DNA from: Otatea glauca
Lineage: Eukaryota; Streptophyta; Magnoliopsida; Poales; Poaceae
Assembly (NCBI GenBank): GCA_036346275.1
Contig: CM070730.1
Span: 40,842,918 to 40,906,917, forward strand
DNA: 64,000 nucleotides
Direction of reading: 5' to 3'
Position numbers and translations under genes: made by a program. The notes beneath the pieces are model-generated. The model had not been told where the DNA came from, ran no database searches, and worked only from the letters and a program-made list of their open reading frames with translations. This document shows positions 25,050-35,579 of the stretch, one piece after another (position 1 is the stretch's first letter; each line of letters opens with the position of its first letter).

Positions 25050-25292
25050 TTATGCCTTGTCGGCTGCCTGCGAGTTGGATGGGCACACTACAAGACTTTG
25101 CTTCTTTTGCTACTTTATGCTCTGAGTTGTAAGATTTTCTTTGTATAATAGTTTTCGCTTAATAATATGTTGTATGGTTGTGATTCCAATTGTTGTGTAT
25201 GTGCGTACTAGCTACTGATCATGGGACTAGTACGGAATGAACATTAGATTTTCATTTTTGCATTTATGTAAAAATGGGGGTCGTTATAGTAC

Positions 25293-25375
25293 CTGGAGAA
25301 CACTACTGGGAGATGCTACCGAAATCTACTCTAGAGTTGTACAACAGCTCAGGAACTTGCTCGAACCACATATCC
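25293..25375 (-). repeat. Right arm of the split inverted repeat in CACTA-2
   Basis: It is the reverse-complement partner of 4008-4085. A second small palindrome built from 'gcttataaatatg' and 'catatttataaataagc' follows at about 25415-25460. No open frame of useful length lies here. Confidence 0.6.
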
Positions 25376-25919
25376 TTGAACTGTCCAAAGAACATGGACA
25401 ATTCGAGACTGGCTGCTTATAAATATGCTATTTCGATCGCCATATTTATAAATAAGCACCCTCGAATGGGAGACGTAGGTTCCGTAGCCTAAAGTCTAAC
25501 ATTAATCATCATTTGACAGCAACAATTAATAATTCCAGATTAACACGAGAGCACTACAAATTAAGATAGTTAAATACATGTGTGCTTATCAAATAAATAG
25601 TGCGAAATCTTATAGGATATACATAATACCAGTGCAACCTAAACTTTCTTCACGACATGTCAAAATTATATAGTGCAAAATTGAAGGGGTTTGAAGGAAT
25701 GCTCACATTTTGAAGAAATTCATAAATTATGCAAAATTAGGGGAAATCTCCTCAGGCTAGGCTTCAAATTTACCCTCTTAACACCCACCCTTGAGGATTT
25801 CAATTTTTCTCACCCAAGTATTGCTTCCAACCACAGAATATGAGCTATTTTTTCGGGTGGTGGTGCAGAAATATACTCTAGAACAACAACAGAGGAGAGT
25901 TCAGCCCGAGGTGTATAAA
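25376..25919. other. CACTA-2 leader between inverted repeat and subterminal array
   Basis: Mostly AT-rich sequence with no coding support. It is the region between the element's right end and the start of its transposase, before D was inserted. Confidence 0.5.
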
Positions 25920-26443
25920 TAACCTAGCAAAACACATCATAATCGGTTCTTACTTAAGAAGTGATTGTGTTGTGCACACACATCACTATCGGTTCTCACT
26001 TGAAAAGCGATAGTGATGTGATCATGCACATCACTATCAGTTCTTATGTGAGAAGCGATAGTGATATGCATTATCATCACTATCGATTTTCACATACAAA
26101 GCGATAGTGATGATTACATGCAAATCACTATCGGTTCTTATGTGAGAACCGATAGTGATGTGCATGATCATCACTATCACTTCTCACAAAAGAAGCGATA
26201 ACGATGAGAACGTGTACATCACAATCGGTTCTTTTGTGAGAACCGATAGTGATGTGCACTATCGCTTCTTACATAAGAACCGATTGTGATGTGCTCAGTG
26301 CTACATCACAATCACTTTTAACCTGAGAACCGATAGTGATTATTTTTAACACCTCTTCTAAGTCATCTATCACAATTGTTTTTTCTAAAAACTTAAGAAC
26401 CGACCCAGATGAAGCGATAGTGATGTACCATTATGTAGTAGTG
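25920..26443. repeat. Subterminal repeat array and terminus of CACTA-2
   Basis: The motif ATCACTATCGGTTCT and its inverse occur about fifteen times with variants (AATCGG, GCGATAGTGATG), often as head-to-head pairs. The array ends with the terminal TAGTAGTG at 26436-26443. The motif differs from those of CACTA-1 and CACTA-3, so the three elements belong to different subfamilies. Confidence 0.85.
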
Positions 26444-26657
26444 AGTCTAATGTGAGTCTTTTTATTGTGGTGAATGTCTATACTATGTTGTTTATGGATG
26501 TGATGATAATATTGTGAATGTGTGCACTAACCATTGATCATGTGACTAATATGGTATACATATGAGACTCTCAGGTATTCCATGCCTAGAAGAGGGTCTC
26601 GACATGGACCAGTATATTATACTCATATGATCCAGATTTTCATATTTTGTCCCGACA
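26444..26657 (+). mobile_element. LTR F remnant, 3' end of an LTR into which CACTA-2 inserted
   Basis: The sequence ends TTTTGTCCCGACA at 26657 and carries 'gtgtgcactaac..tgatcatgtgactaatatggtatac', a diverged form of the region just before the ends of LTRs A and C. The 5' part lies beyond CACTA-2, left of the window. It is the oldest recognisable element of the left block by position. Confidence 0.65.
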
Positions 26658-26910
26658 GTAATAACAACGATCGACCGACTTTAATTATATTAGTAATGAT
26701 GTGATAATAATATTGTACTTAATTATAATCAACCGGTAGTAACAAATTAAACAACAAGAGACGGAGGTGATCACGGTGGATCGGACGGAGCGCGTTTAAC
26801 GGTGCCACTCCAACTTGCTGCCCGCTTTCTTAAATCCCTTCTTTTCTTTTCGCTTCTTTCTATCTCTTAATTTTTTTTTCTCCACTCATCACCCTAATCA
26901 CCTTTGAAAT
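26658..26910. other. Flanking sequence between LTR F and Copia-1, no gene seen
   Basis: About 250 bp without repeat or coding support. Before Copia-1 inserted, it was continuous with 53182 onwards and so is the original downstream flank of the NAC gene. The pyrimidine-rich tract near 26820-26890 continues in the same style at 53187-53240. The last five bases, gaaat, are the Copia-1 target duplication. Confidence 0.6.
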
Positions 26911-27136
26911 TGTTAAGGAACCTCGCTATCGAATAGTCCGGGGTTTCCGAACAGATCTGAAGTGGAGAACAGAAAGAGAGAGACACGTGTTTAGGGAGAG
27001 CGAAAGCGGAAATTCTTTATTGCTAATGAATTCTGGTACATAGGGGGGGACCCCCCTCCTCCTTTTATAGCGCTCATCCAGGGTTTGGCTAAGGGACCAC
27101 ATGGGCCTTCCAATGGGCTATTAGGGTTTCTTAACA
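26911..27136 (-). repeat. 3' LTR of Copia-1 with adjacent polypurine tract
   Basis: 226 bp, from TGTTAAGAAACC to GGTTCCTTAACA on the minus strand. The sequence just before it in element sense, CCAAGGGGGAG (27137-27147), is the polypurine tract for plus-strand priming. A TATA-like TATAAAAGG lies at about 27060-27068. Confidence 0.9.
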
Positions 27137-27457
27137 CTCCCCCTTGGGCCCTTTGCCGCGACATGCATATGCCTCAAAAACTCCAGAAAAACCCAGTGGG
27201 AAAAATACTTGGAGAAAGAGTACATAGCATACGCTTACTATGTTGCACAATTGCCTCGTTAAAACCTTACGCAAGAAAACTTGGGAAAAACTTGCTAAGG
27301 AAAAAGAGTACAATTCTCCCAACTTCAATTGCTAATCTTGAGATTTATGTTGGGTATTCATAATTCATGTTCGAGATTCATGCGGGAGTATGTGACATAT
27401 CTCCCCTGAATCTGCACTTCTCTAAGTCTCATCATCCCAATTCCTTTCACACACCTT

Positions 27458-30400
27458 TCAAAGGTAGATCTTTGGGAGTGATTTAGTGAACAAATCTGCA
27501 AGATTTTCACATGACTTAGTATGCAATATCTTAATCTCGTTCATCTTATGCAATTCATGAGCATAGAAGAACTTGGGGTTGATATGCTTCGTGAGATTGC
27601 TCTTCACATAACCCATCTGTGCTTGGGCAACACAAGCTGCGTTATCTTCATAGATTATCGTGGGAGTTTGCTCAATGTTCAAACCACATGACTTCTGGAT
27701 GTGGTGAACCATTCTTCTAAGCCATGCACATTCATGAGATGCTTCATACAAGCGATGATTTCAGTGGTTTGTCGATGTCGAGACAAGAGTGCGCTTAGAC
27801 GACTTCCAAGAAATTGCTTTGTTCCTCCACATAGGAAAACATAGCGGTTTGGGACTTGCCGATATCTTGGTCCGATAAATACCCGACATCGGCATAGCCA
27901 ACCAAATTCAATTCATTATTTCTTCTAAAGAATGACCGAGGTCTTTGCTTCCTTGGAGGTAGCGGAAGATGTCCTTGATCCCTTTCCAATGCCTTTTGGT
28001 GGGTTACGCCTTTGCATCGAAGCTAGCAAATTCACAAATGACGCAATGTCCGGTCTAGTGCTATTCGCAAGGTACATGAGCGCTGCAATTGCACTCAAAT
28101 ATGGGAATTCTGCTCCCAGGACTTCCTCCCCCTCTTCTCTAGGTCTTTATGGGTCTAGGTCTGCTTGGAGTGACCTTTCGACCATTTGAGTCTTCGCAGG
28201 ATATGCCTTTTCAAATCCAAACCTTTCCAACACTTTCTGTGTGTAGGTTGATTGATGTACCAAGATTCCTCCTTGGACATGTTCAAGCTGCAAGCCTAAA
28301 CAAAACTTGGTTTTACCCAAATCTTTCATTTCAAACTCAGACTTCAAGTATGAGCATGCCTCTTCAATTTCTTCATCCGTCCCAATGATGTTCAAGTCAT
28401 CTACATAGACGGAGATTATCTGAGAATCCATTCGGGATCATTGTATAAACACACATGGACAATCTTATTTGTTTGTGTAGCCTTTCTTGCAGAGAAAGTC
28501 ACTCAGCGATTATACCACATTCTTCTGATTGCTTCAAATTTCATACGGTGATTTCTCAATTTCACATTTGTCTGAGTTTCTATTTGCTCCATCTTGGTTG
28601 GGATAGGAATTCCTTAGGTACTTTCATGTATATCTCGAATCCAAGTTTCCATACAAATATCTTTGTGACAACATCCATTAGCTTCATTCTCAACTTCAAG
28701 TTGACTGCCATTGAGATCAAATATCTAAAGGTAATTCCTCCCATGACCGGAGAATAGGTTTCTTCATAATCAACTCCGGGACGTTGAGTGAAACCTTGAG
28801 CTACAAGCCTTGCTTTGTACCTTACAACCGTTGTTTTCATTTCTCTTCGAACAAAGACCCATTTGTGACCTCACGGGTTTATATGGGGAGGTGTGCGGCA
28901 TCTGAACAAACACCTCTCTCTTGTTGGAGAGACTAACTCTGCAGATGATTGCCTTTTCCATTCTTCCCAATCTAGCCTTTTCTTGCACTCTGCGAGAGAT
29001 TCGAGCTCGGGATCATGATCAATGATCGAGGCAATCTTCTTTGCAAGTATGCATCAACGTTGGTCGTTGCTCTATTCAGGATTCTCCTGTTATTACAAAG
29101 TTTATGGCCATTTCTTCATGGGGTGCTTCATGCACTTCTACTTGCTCTTGTTGCTATTCCCTATCGCAGAGCAAGTTCCTTTAGCTTTCATCGCCTATGT
29201 GTGCACACATTATTTCCGTGGCTTCCTTGATGGAAGATTCAAGTCTGAATTGCCTTTCTGTTGGCTTCTTTCGGTGCAGTCTCAAGCTGGCTCCCCTTCT
29301 TTCCTTGGGGCATTTTCGTGATTGGTTGTGGTAAGTCCTCTCGCTTGATTTTCTCAGGGCGTCTCCGGGTACTTTGGGTTTGAGGAGCCGATTACTGCTC
29401 TTTTTCTTTGAGGCCTCTGAATAGGTTGAGGATACCTTCTATTTTCTTTGGTATTTCCACCCTCTCTGTGCATTCTTTGCGGGTACATGCGACTTAACCA
29501 CGCCCTTGAGATCACAAAATGATCAGGCGATTCATTTGCTAAATTCGCAAATCAATTATCTTACGGACTTCTTGATTTGCTTCATTAGTTCGGGGTCATG
29601 TGCGGGATCGGTGGAATGCCATATGATTTCCGGCATTTTTCATCAAAGGTTGATTTCCTCCCCTAATGACGGAAACGATCCTCGTCAAAGATGCAATCGT
29701 GAATCGGGCTGTATGCAAGTCTCGATCATGGGTTCCAAATACGATTATGGATGCACTCTCATAACCAGCGTATATCCCAGGACTTGCGGAGAGGGCCCAT
29801 TGCGATCCATTGGGGTGGTATAGGTACATATACCATACACCCAAATTTTCTAAGGTGGGAGATCTTGGGATGATCCGTGCACAAGTTGCATAGGGAATAG
29901 ATGTTGTAGGCCGACGGTCTAAAATTGATAAGAGCTGCTGCGTGCGATCGCGTGTCCCCAACAAGTGTTGGGCAAGTTACAACTCTGCAAAGCGGTTTGG
30001 CAATGAACTTAATCCTCTTTATTAGTGCTTACGCTAGTCCGTTCTGCGTATGAGCGTGCGATGCGGAGTGCTCAATCGCTATCCTGTTCTTTGTGCAATA
30101 ATCATCAAATGCCTTTGAAGTAAATTCTCGGCATTGTCCATTCTAATGGACTTCACGCGATGATCGGGAAAGCATTCTTAATTCTTATGATCTGCGAGAT
30201 CAGCTTTGCAAAAGCATGGTTTCTTGTTGACAATAAGCATACATGCGATCATTTCGAGGAAGCATCGATGAGCACCATAAAGTATCGAAACGGCCCGACG
30301 GGGGCTGAATCGGACCGCAAATATCCCCTGGATGCGTTCGGGAATGCAGGATTTCACTTTGCACTTTCATGACAGAGGTCTAGTTATTAATTTCCGGTGG

Positions 30401-30960
30401 CACAAGCAGGGCACACAAAATCTTCATGATTCGGGAAATTCTTAACGTTAATGCCATGACCCTGTGAGTTGTTCACTATATTCCTCATCATTCTAAGACC
30501 AGGATGACCTAATCTACCATGCCATAAAGAAAATAATTGAGCTTCTAAAAGCAGTCTTCAAGGAAGTATACACTTGGTGCATGAATATTCGTGTAGTACA
30601 ACCCGATTCATATGAGGACATTTTTCTAATACCATTTTCCACATACCGCGTGCTTCACAATTGACAAGTATTCTTTGCCATTTTCTTCATTGGTTTCTAC
30701 GTGAAAACCATTGGCGCGGATGTCTTTAAAGCTTAAGAGAGTACGTGTTGATTCAGGGTACAAAAGGGCTTCTTCAATTACCAAAGTTGTACCCATAGGC
30801 AATATAATAGTGGCTCTTCATGAGCCGATTACATATGAGTCGCTTCCTGCAATCGTAGTAATCTTTCCAGCGTTCTTCGTGATCGACTGGAAATACTTAG
30901 ACTCTCTTAAGATGGTATTTGTTGTGCCACTATCAACAATGCATATCTCTTCCATTTGGG
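27458..30960 (-). pseudogene. Copia-1 pol remains: protease, integrase, reverse transcriptase, RNase H
   Basis: In element order: protease with the active-site motif IVDSGTTN near 30930; integrase C-terminal region around 29596-29964 (GVWYMYLYHPNGSQWA); the RT N-terminal part at 28580-28840 (RLVAQGFTQRPGVDYEETYSPV); the RT catalytic part at 28147-28431 with SVYVDDLNIIGT; RNase H at 27458-27989 (YADVGYLSD, YEDNAACVAQAQ, ADLFTKSLP). The reading frame breaks repeatedly, most densely at 28400-30900. RT with YVDD copies RNA into DNA, RNase H removes the RNA strand, and integrase inserts the product. None of the four parts is intact here. Confidence 0.85.
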
Positions 30961-31073
30961 CGCTACACGATTTCTAGATAAAAGAAATATAATTCTAATC
31001 AGATAGAGGCAAAACAATCCAAATATTACTTGCAAAATTGAAGAATACTGGAATAAAGGATAAATTGCGTATT

Positions 31074-32678
31074 TGAAGGACCATGTGGAGGTCCATCCAT
31101 GTTTGTGATGAGTATTTGACTTTATTTGAGCAAGGTGTGCTCAAGTTTGAGTTTGATTTGGATTGATTTTCAAAATGAAGCAATTTGAGTTGTACCGGCC
31201 GTATGGACACGGTAGTGGTGAGTTGCATGGTTTATTGCACATCTTTGTGGGCATTGCTATGTGAGGAGTTTCCTTGTCTTTGATGGTTGCAGGACGACGG
31301 TGCTAGGTCATGGTGAGGCGAAGGATGACCGGGACTAGGCGAGGCGTCGGAGGTCGAGACGGTTGGGAGATCGCGGAAGATGATCGGAGGCGGAGTCCGG
31401 GCAAGTCAAGAAGACAAGGAAAGGAGATGATGCTAGCTAGATGCGCGTGGATCAATGAGGACCGTCGGATTGAGGTCTAGTTGATAGGTTAGCGGGTCTA
31501 GGTAGTATGCTTTGAAAACCGTGCAAGAAAACCCGGTATGTGTGTGGGTTTTGGGTTAGCCCTTGCATGGCTGTGTGTGTGGGTTAATCCTAGCCCTTAG
31601 ATGAGTGCTCTAGGGTTGAGGACTCATCCAAGGGTGGTAGGTGGCCCAAGAGTAGTATAAATAGGGGTGGAGGGTAGCCTCCTTCCCTTGAAGGTGTTGA
31701 GGTTTTGATGCTCATTTGAGCTTTGCCCACATGAATGTGAGGCTTTGTAACCTCCCTTCCAGAAATGAAAGTTTTATTCATCCACCTCTGAATTTATTTT
31801 ATGCATTTACATTATGTCTTTACTTTACATAATTTAAATTCAGCATTTACTTTCCATAATTACATTCCATAATTTACTTTCAAGTAATTTGGATTTGCCT
31901 CTCCTCCTTCTAAATGCTGCTGTTCTTGGATGTTTTGAGTGTGTTCATATGGTTTTACATCTCTTTTGCACTCTTGGATTGAGTAGAGAACATCTTTTCT
32001 TTCAAGTTCCAACTTTGTTCTGAACTTGTTCTTCGCGCAGCAGTCAGTGTTTGATTTTTGTAAAAATATAGAAAAATCCTTTTTGAGTGATTCTTATTGG
32101 AGGAGGTGAGGGACTCTGATATCCGCTTGCAGAAAAATTTTGGAGTTCACTTGTTGTACCGTTTGTGCGCCATGAGGTGAAAACCGAGCCCCAAACGTTC
32201 TGCTCGAAGTTCTTGACCAGACTGTGTTCTTCGATTTTTCGTGTTTTTCTGTAAGGCTTTTGAGGAGAAATTTGGTGGAGTTCTTCAAGACTCTGATTCT
32301 CACAGGGAGAAAAAGTCTCAAAATTTTGTGAGCTACAGAAACCCACCAACCTCCTGTGCAAATTGAGGACAAGTTCTGGGAATTCTGCTTTTGCTTTTCT
32401 GAAAGTGACTTTTGTGATTTGAATTGATGTCCTTTCTAAAAGCAAGAGTTTGAATTGATTCCTCTTTATCTTGGACACTAGACAACCAGGATTGTGACTC
32501 AAAAATCCCTACATATTTTATGGTACTTATCCATGCAAGCTTGGGGTACACATAGTTGTCTAGTTTTTCGGGTTTTTCACAATTCCTTTTGAGCGAACTT
32601 GTCGAGGTTTTGTTGGAGTATTTTGGGGAATTTTTATTTGCGACCATTCACCCCCTCTGTTCGCCATTTGGTCCTTCA
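31074..32678 (+). repeat. 5' LTR of Copia-2
   Basis: 1605 bp, from TGAAGGACC to GGTCCTTCA. A TATA box TATAAATA is at 31656-31663. Compared with the 3' LTR it is shorter by one base in many homopolymers and lacks a base at several CCG sites (see findings). Confidence 0.92.
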
Positions 32679-32695
32679 ATTGGTATCGAGCGGTT
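32679..32695 (+). other. Primer-binding site of Copia-2
   Basis: TTGGTATCGAGC directly follows the 5' LTR. The copia consensus, complementary to the 3' end of initiator tRNA-Met, is TGGTATCAGAGC. One base of the CAG is missing here. Confidence 0.75.
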
Positions 32696-32731
32696 TTGCT
32701 CTTCCATAGATCTTGACCGGTCTCAAGAGCA

Positions 32732-34960
32732 ATGGCGACGGACAAATATTCCACCAAGCCTCCAATCTTTAATGGAGTTGATTTTCCTTTTGGAAGTCCG
32801 GATGGAGTCATACATCATTGCCGGGGCTACGATATGGCGAAAGGTGAAACTCCGTATGAGGTTCCTGCCGATGAAAATGTCACGGCCATCAATATGGTTG
32901 GCGTTGAGGCGAATGCTAAGGCAAGGAACATTCTCATCTGAGTCTTAGCCGCGTGAGTATGATAGGATTTCTCACCTTCGCTCCGCTCACGAGATTTGGG
33001 TAACCCTCGATGCTTACCATGAGGGCTCTACTCAAATCAAGGCGTGGCGAGACGAGTTCAAGCGAGTACAACAAGTTTGATCAACGCTACCGTGAGAGTC
33101 TCGGCGAGTGTTTTGGTCGGTTTACAAAGATTTTGAGCGACCTCCGGCGATTGGTTGCATATACCTCGACTCGGACAATGCTCGGCATTTCTTGACCGCA
33201 CTCGACCTTGGGTTTGGGAGATGAAGGTGACCACCATCAAGGACACCACCGACTTATCGACTCGACTCTTGGCGGGCTTTATTCCGCCTCAAGACTCATG
33301 AGATCGATGTCGTCTCTCGGAAGACGAAATCTCGATCGATGGCTTTGGTCACCGATCCCATTGGATCTTCTTCTTCCGATCCTTCTATTGGTTTCTCTCT
33401 TTCCGCCCTTTGCGAGCTAGCGATGACCAATCTGGAAAAATTTCGAGAAAATGAGCTTGCTCTTCTCGCTCGCAAGTTTTCTCATGCATACAAGAGGGTG
33501 AGAGAGAGAAGAGAGGTGGCATGATCACCGCTTGAGTGTGGTGGCCCCAACCACATTGGCGAACTATCCCAAGCCGGAGAAGGGCAAGAATGACGTTGGC
33601 GGTTCGGGCAAGAACGACTACACCGACAAGAACCGCAACAAGAAGCCTCCGGTTCGTGAACGGCGCGCGAGAAGAAGTACCGCAACTTCTCCAAGAACAA
33701 GAAGCTCTTCCACCGCGTCCTTGCGCGCTTGCGACATCAACCTCTCCGACACGGAGACATGGAGCGACGAGGCGAGGATGATCCGCAAGAGAAGAAAGGC
33801 GGCGACGACTTCTCGGCATGTGCTTCATGGCGACACCAGCGACATCGGCGACTCGGACGAGGTACCCTCCTATGACCAGCTCAGCGAAGCTTTACGCAAA
33901 TTAGGAAAACTTCATGCTAGAGCTAGAGCTAGGTGTACTGAGCTTGAGAAGGAAGTAGGTACCTTGACTCGGAGTTAGCTTCACTTAGATCTTCTCCTCC
34001 CGAGTCACCGATGATTGCTCTTTGTGTGATGCTATTCTTGTGGAGTTGGAGAACCTAAGGACCATACATGATAGTGTGCTTGTTGAACTTGATGGTCTTA
34101 GGTTGAAGAATGCTAGCACTAGTTACGTTGATGCTATTCTGTTGAGGCTAGTTTTCTTCATGCTCACTCCACTCCATCATGCTCTAATTGCCCTAAATTG
34201 CTTGCGAAATTGATGCCATGGCGAACACCTTAGGAAGCTTTACGCTAGAAACAATGAACTTGAATCACATGCTTCTAAGGACCCAATACTCATGTGAGGG
34301 TCAGTAAGCAATTAAAACTTGACAATGAAACCACAATGTCAAGTGTGCTAAACTTGCTAAGGACTTACTAGATAAGTCACAAAAATATTGCTTGCGATGT
34401 CTTGAGATTGTGGGGACTTGGATAAAATCCATGTCGAGCTTAGGAAGAAATTAGAAGACCAAGCCCATAGAATTAGAGATGCTCCTTGCGTTTCTTGTAA
34501 GGCCCTCAAGATTGAGGCAGCCATCTTTGAGGAGAAAAATGCACGTCTTTGAGAGCTCATCTTTCCGGTTCTTCTTCCTCTCCTTCCCCTGTTCTTCTTG
34601 TGCTTCTTTCTTCCGAGATTGCCAGTATCTTATGAGCACTCTCGAGAAGTTTGTTGGAGGCAAGAAGAAGCTCAATCTTATTCTAGACCAATCCAAGATT
34701 AGTAGATTCAATCAAGGTCTAGGATTTGATCCTTAGAGCACGCTCGGCGCATCCTCCCACCATAGTCGCGGCTCCAAGAGTGGTGAGATTGTGGTAGCTC
34801 CCAGAGTGAGTACCACCGTGTTTAGGTCTCTTGGGGTTGTCCATAGGACTTGACCGTAAGGGTGTTACTCCTATTGCTACGCCTCTAGCAAGGCGAAGTA
34901 CACATGCACCTTCCGTAAGAAGGATGGTCACCTAGTAGATTTACGCTTGAGCGCGCCAAG
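32732..34960 (+). pseudogene. Copia-2 gag, frameshifted
   Basis: The start at 32732 gives MATDKYSTKPPIFNGVDFPF. The frame then moves: 'YEVPADENVT' at 32850-32900, 'NKFDQRYRESLGECFGRFTKILSDLRRL' (partly quoted) at 33070-33160, and a Lys/Arg-rich basic segment near 33580-33700. A corrupted zinc-knuckle-like stretch with 'TFRKKDGHLVD' lies near 34900. Gag forms the virus-like particle. The length of over 2 kb before protease/integrase suits the large gag of Sireviruses. Single-base breaks are so frequent that the frame must be followed by homology. Confidence 0.75.
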
Positions 34961-35579
34961 ATCACTCGGTGTGGCGTGTTGCTGCTCTTAGGGGTATTCG
35001 GGTCATCCCGGACTTTGAGTGCTCCTAAGACACACACTTCTTCTAGACAGTTAGAGAGTCGCTGCTTTTGGGCGGCGTCCGGGACTTGGTTTTCATGCTA
35101 GTTCTTGAGTGTTAGTCCCGAGCTGTTCAGAGTCGATCTTTCCGCCGTCCTCTTGATATTCCTCATTTTTCCCATCGAGGTAGATATCGGCGGCGTGAGG
35201 TGTTTTCGGTAGGAGATCCGGCGACCTTCTTGGGATGGTCCGACTTTTGCACCACGCGTGCCAACCCGCTTTGACTCCTAGATTATCTACGAGTTGCTCT
35301 GATCGTGTGAGAGTTGAGCGTCGAGAGAGACACTCGAGTCGATCTTCTTACGTGGTGGTACTACGAGGTGTCGTATGGTTCATATTGGGTTCCTAAGTCA
35401 TCACTCTATCCCAAGATCTTGAGTCATCTTTCTCTCTTGTGTCTTGATCGGGTTCGCTTGATGGGGAAGGCGATGTTTGGATTGTTGACTCGGTTGTTCT
35501 CGTCATATGACCGGAGATTCTCGTTGGTTCTCTTCCTAGTCCGAGCCCCGGTGATGAGTTAATCACTTTTGGGGATGCA

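Larger units (their letters stand above)
4124..25288 (+). mobile_element. LTR D, very long solo-like LTR hosting three further insertions
   Basis: It starts TGTAACATCC at 4124 and ends GGGTCGTTATA at 25288, flanked by an exact 5-bp duplication GTACC (4119-4123 and 25289-25293). The usual terminal CA has become TA. After removal of LTR E (8498-15833), CACTA-1 (15877-19847) and LTR A (21435-25049), the remaining sequence is about 6.2 kb: 4124-8497, 15834-15876, 19848-21434 and 25050-25288. A GC-rich core lies near 4900-6270, followed by more than 2 kb of AT-rich sequence. The hairpin GAGTACATAAAGTACTC is at 21311-21327. No gag, pol, primer-binding site or polypurine tract was recognised. An undetected further insertion in the AT-rich part is possible because the length exceeds that of the related LTR E. 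Confidence 0.75.
2173..26443 (-). mobile_element. CACTA-2, En/Spm-type DNA transposon, interrupted by LTR C and by the D nest
   Basis: The right terminus, read on the minus strand, starts CACTACTACATAATGG (26443 downwards), the hallmark end of CACTA elements. It is followed by an array of ATCACTATCGGTTCT-type subterminal repeats. A TNP2-type transposase fragment lies on the minus strand at 2173-3668. Between the two sits LTR D (4124-25288), and LTR C cuts the transposase at 2172. The bases after the terminus are agt (26444-26446). Its other end lies left of the window. Within the window about 3.1 kb of the sequence belongs to CACTA-2 itself. It inserted into LTR remnant F, whose 3' end follows it. 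Confidence 0.85.

Noticed and set aside
25920..26345. Regular repeats resembling a CRISPR array
   Set aside because: The repeats are inverted pairs with variable spacing at the end of a CACTA element, in a plant genome. They are subterminal repeats.
32044..32502. 152-codon open frame on the minus strand, repeated at 49510-50181
   Set aside because: It lies in both LTRs of Copia-2, antisense to the element. Its duplication follows from the LTR pair and it has no domain.
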